Source of the DNA: Streptomyces umbrinus
Lineage (GTDB): Bacteria; Actinomycetota; Actinomycetes; Streptomycetales; Streptomycetaceae
DNA length: 64,000 bases
NCBI RefSeq assembly: GCF_030817415.1
Contig: NZ_JAUSZI010000002.1
Span: 62,001-126,000, forward strand
Direction of reading: 5' to 3'
Shown here: in pieces, positions 63,602 to 64,000 of the stretch
How the letters are laid out: each line of letters opens with the position of its first letter
Position numbering within the stretch: the stretch's first letter is position 1
Program-made: the position numbers and the translations under genes
The notes under the pieces: generated by a model
Seen by the model: only the letters and a program-made list of their open reading frames with translations
Database searches by the model: none
Told to the model about the DNA's origin: nothing

Positions 63602-64000
63602 TCACTGCGGATGTCCATGGTGGTCAATGATGGCCCGCGCGACCTCGGTCGAGGTGCGGCCCTCCGCGAAGGCCCGGGCGCGCAGAGCAAAAGAGCCTCT
63701 CCAACGCTGACTCCCAGATGCACCATCACCTTTCCGGTGGCCTGGTGGACCTCCTCCCGATCGGACTCGGCTCCCTCCATCCACGTTACGACTCCGTCGG
63801 GACACGCAGGAGCGTGATCAAGGGTTGCGACAGTCAGCGTGACGGCGTCAGCGACCAGCAGCGCGGTGTGTACGTGATCGCCGCCCAGCGACCCCGCGGT
63901 GCCTCGATACAGGTCAAGGGTGCCCAGCGCGCCTCTGGCGCTACCCAACGGGACCGAGAAGACGGCTTCCGCACCCGCCCTGGTCGCCTGGACGGAAAAC
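63602..64000 (-). pseudogene. GAF-ANTAR regulator, frameshifted, 5' end outside window
   Basis: Reads EAVFSVPL-type GAF sequence then LGTLDLYRGTAGSLGGDHVH and an ANTAR domain start EEVHQATGKVMVHLGVSVGE, ALLL; the frame must change at a run of T (complement of AAAA at about 63689) to continue LRARAFAEGRTSTEVARAII, DHHGHPQ. Its stop lies 44 bp before the start of the other GAF-ANTAR gene, so the two were tandem paralogues. Confidence 0.65.

Overview
The window is very GC-rich, its open frames have GC-rich third positions, and its recognisable proteins are typical of Streptomyces: SsgA-type domain, LAXTG wall-sorting signal, HTH-plus-TPR regulators, ANTAR regulators, peptidase-inhibitor I36 proteins, DUF6262 and CU044_5270-type proteins. 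I infer a Streptomyces chromosome arm or large (probably linear) plasmid. No rRNA, tRNA, CRISPR array or core metabolic operon was seen. The dominant feature is insertion-sequence traffic: intact or near-intact members of IS5 (three types, one in two copies), IS3, IS701, ISL3, IS256, IS6, ISKra4 and a Tn554-like tnpABC unit, plus remnants of IS21-like, IS1634, IS701, ISKra4 and ExeA-ATPase elements. For several of them the ends and target duplications can be read directly, so the interrupted genes can be reconstructed.

Layout. 1-5 kb: an ECF sigma factor with its downstream partner, a secreted peptidoglycan-binding-like protein, a DNA clamp (DnaN) fragment abutting a transposition ATPase fragment, and a GGDEF protein. 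4.6-10.2 kb: small secreted proteins (a 40-residue peptide, an I36 inhibitor, a frameshifted second I36 gene, a Tat-like Cys-rich protein) interleaved with three IS5-family elements. 10-16.6 kb: a truncated Pycsar-effector-like gene, an unknown membrane-anchored protein, an IS3 inside an acetyltransferase gene, and a cryptic 936-bp element inside an HTH-TPR regulator. 16.6-25.6 kb: IS701 inside a VanB-type reductase, a multi-pass membrane protein, ISL3, a small membrane operon, a GTPase/XRE/SsgA fusion, and IS256.

25.7-33 kb: an arabinose-polymer degradation cluster, with two paralogous secreted GH62-ricin proteins flanking a wall-anchored glycoside hydrolase and sharing duplicated upstream regions. 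33.8-41.5 kb: a putative regulon. A TetR gene and a serine hydrolase lie divergent from a short-chain dehydrogenase and an MFS transporter, and beyond an IS6 copy lies an FAD dehydrogenase. The two promoter regions carry the same bipartite operator module. 41.7-48.5 kb: a 5'-truncated DnaE-type polymerase followed by a Y-family polymerase stub, cut short next to the Tn554-like tnpA-tnpB-tnpC unit.

49-64 kb: the second copy of the 899-bp IS5-family element, a paralogue of the multi-pass membrane protein, an ISKra4 remnant, an RsbW-like ATPase, two HTH/TPR regulators with two overlapping membrane-protein genes between them, several small unknown genes, an intact ISKra4 inserted in a GAF-ANTAR gene, and a second broken ANTAR gene at the right edge. 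Functions are inferred from motifs recognised by eye; no database search was possible.
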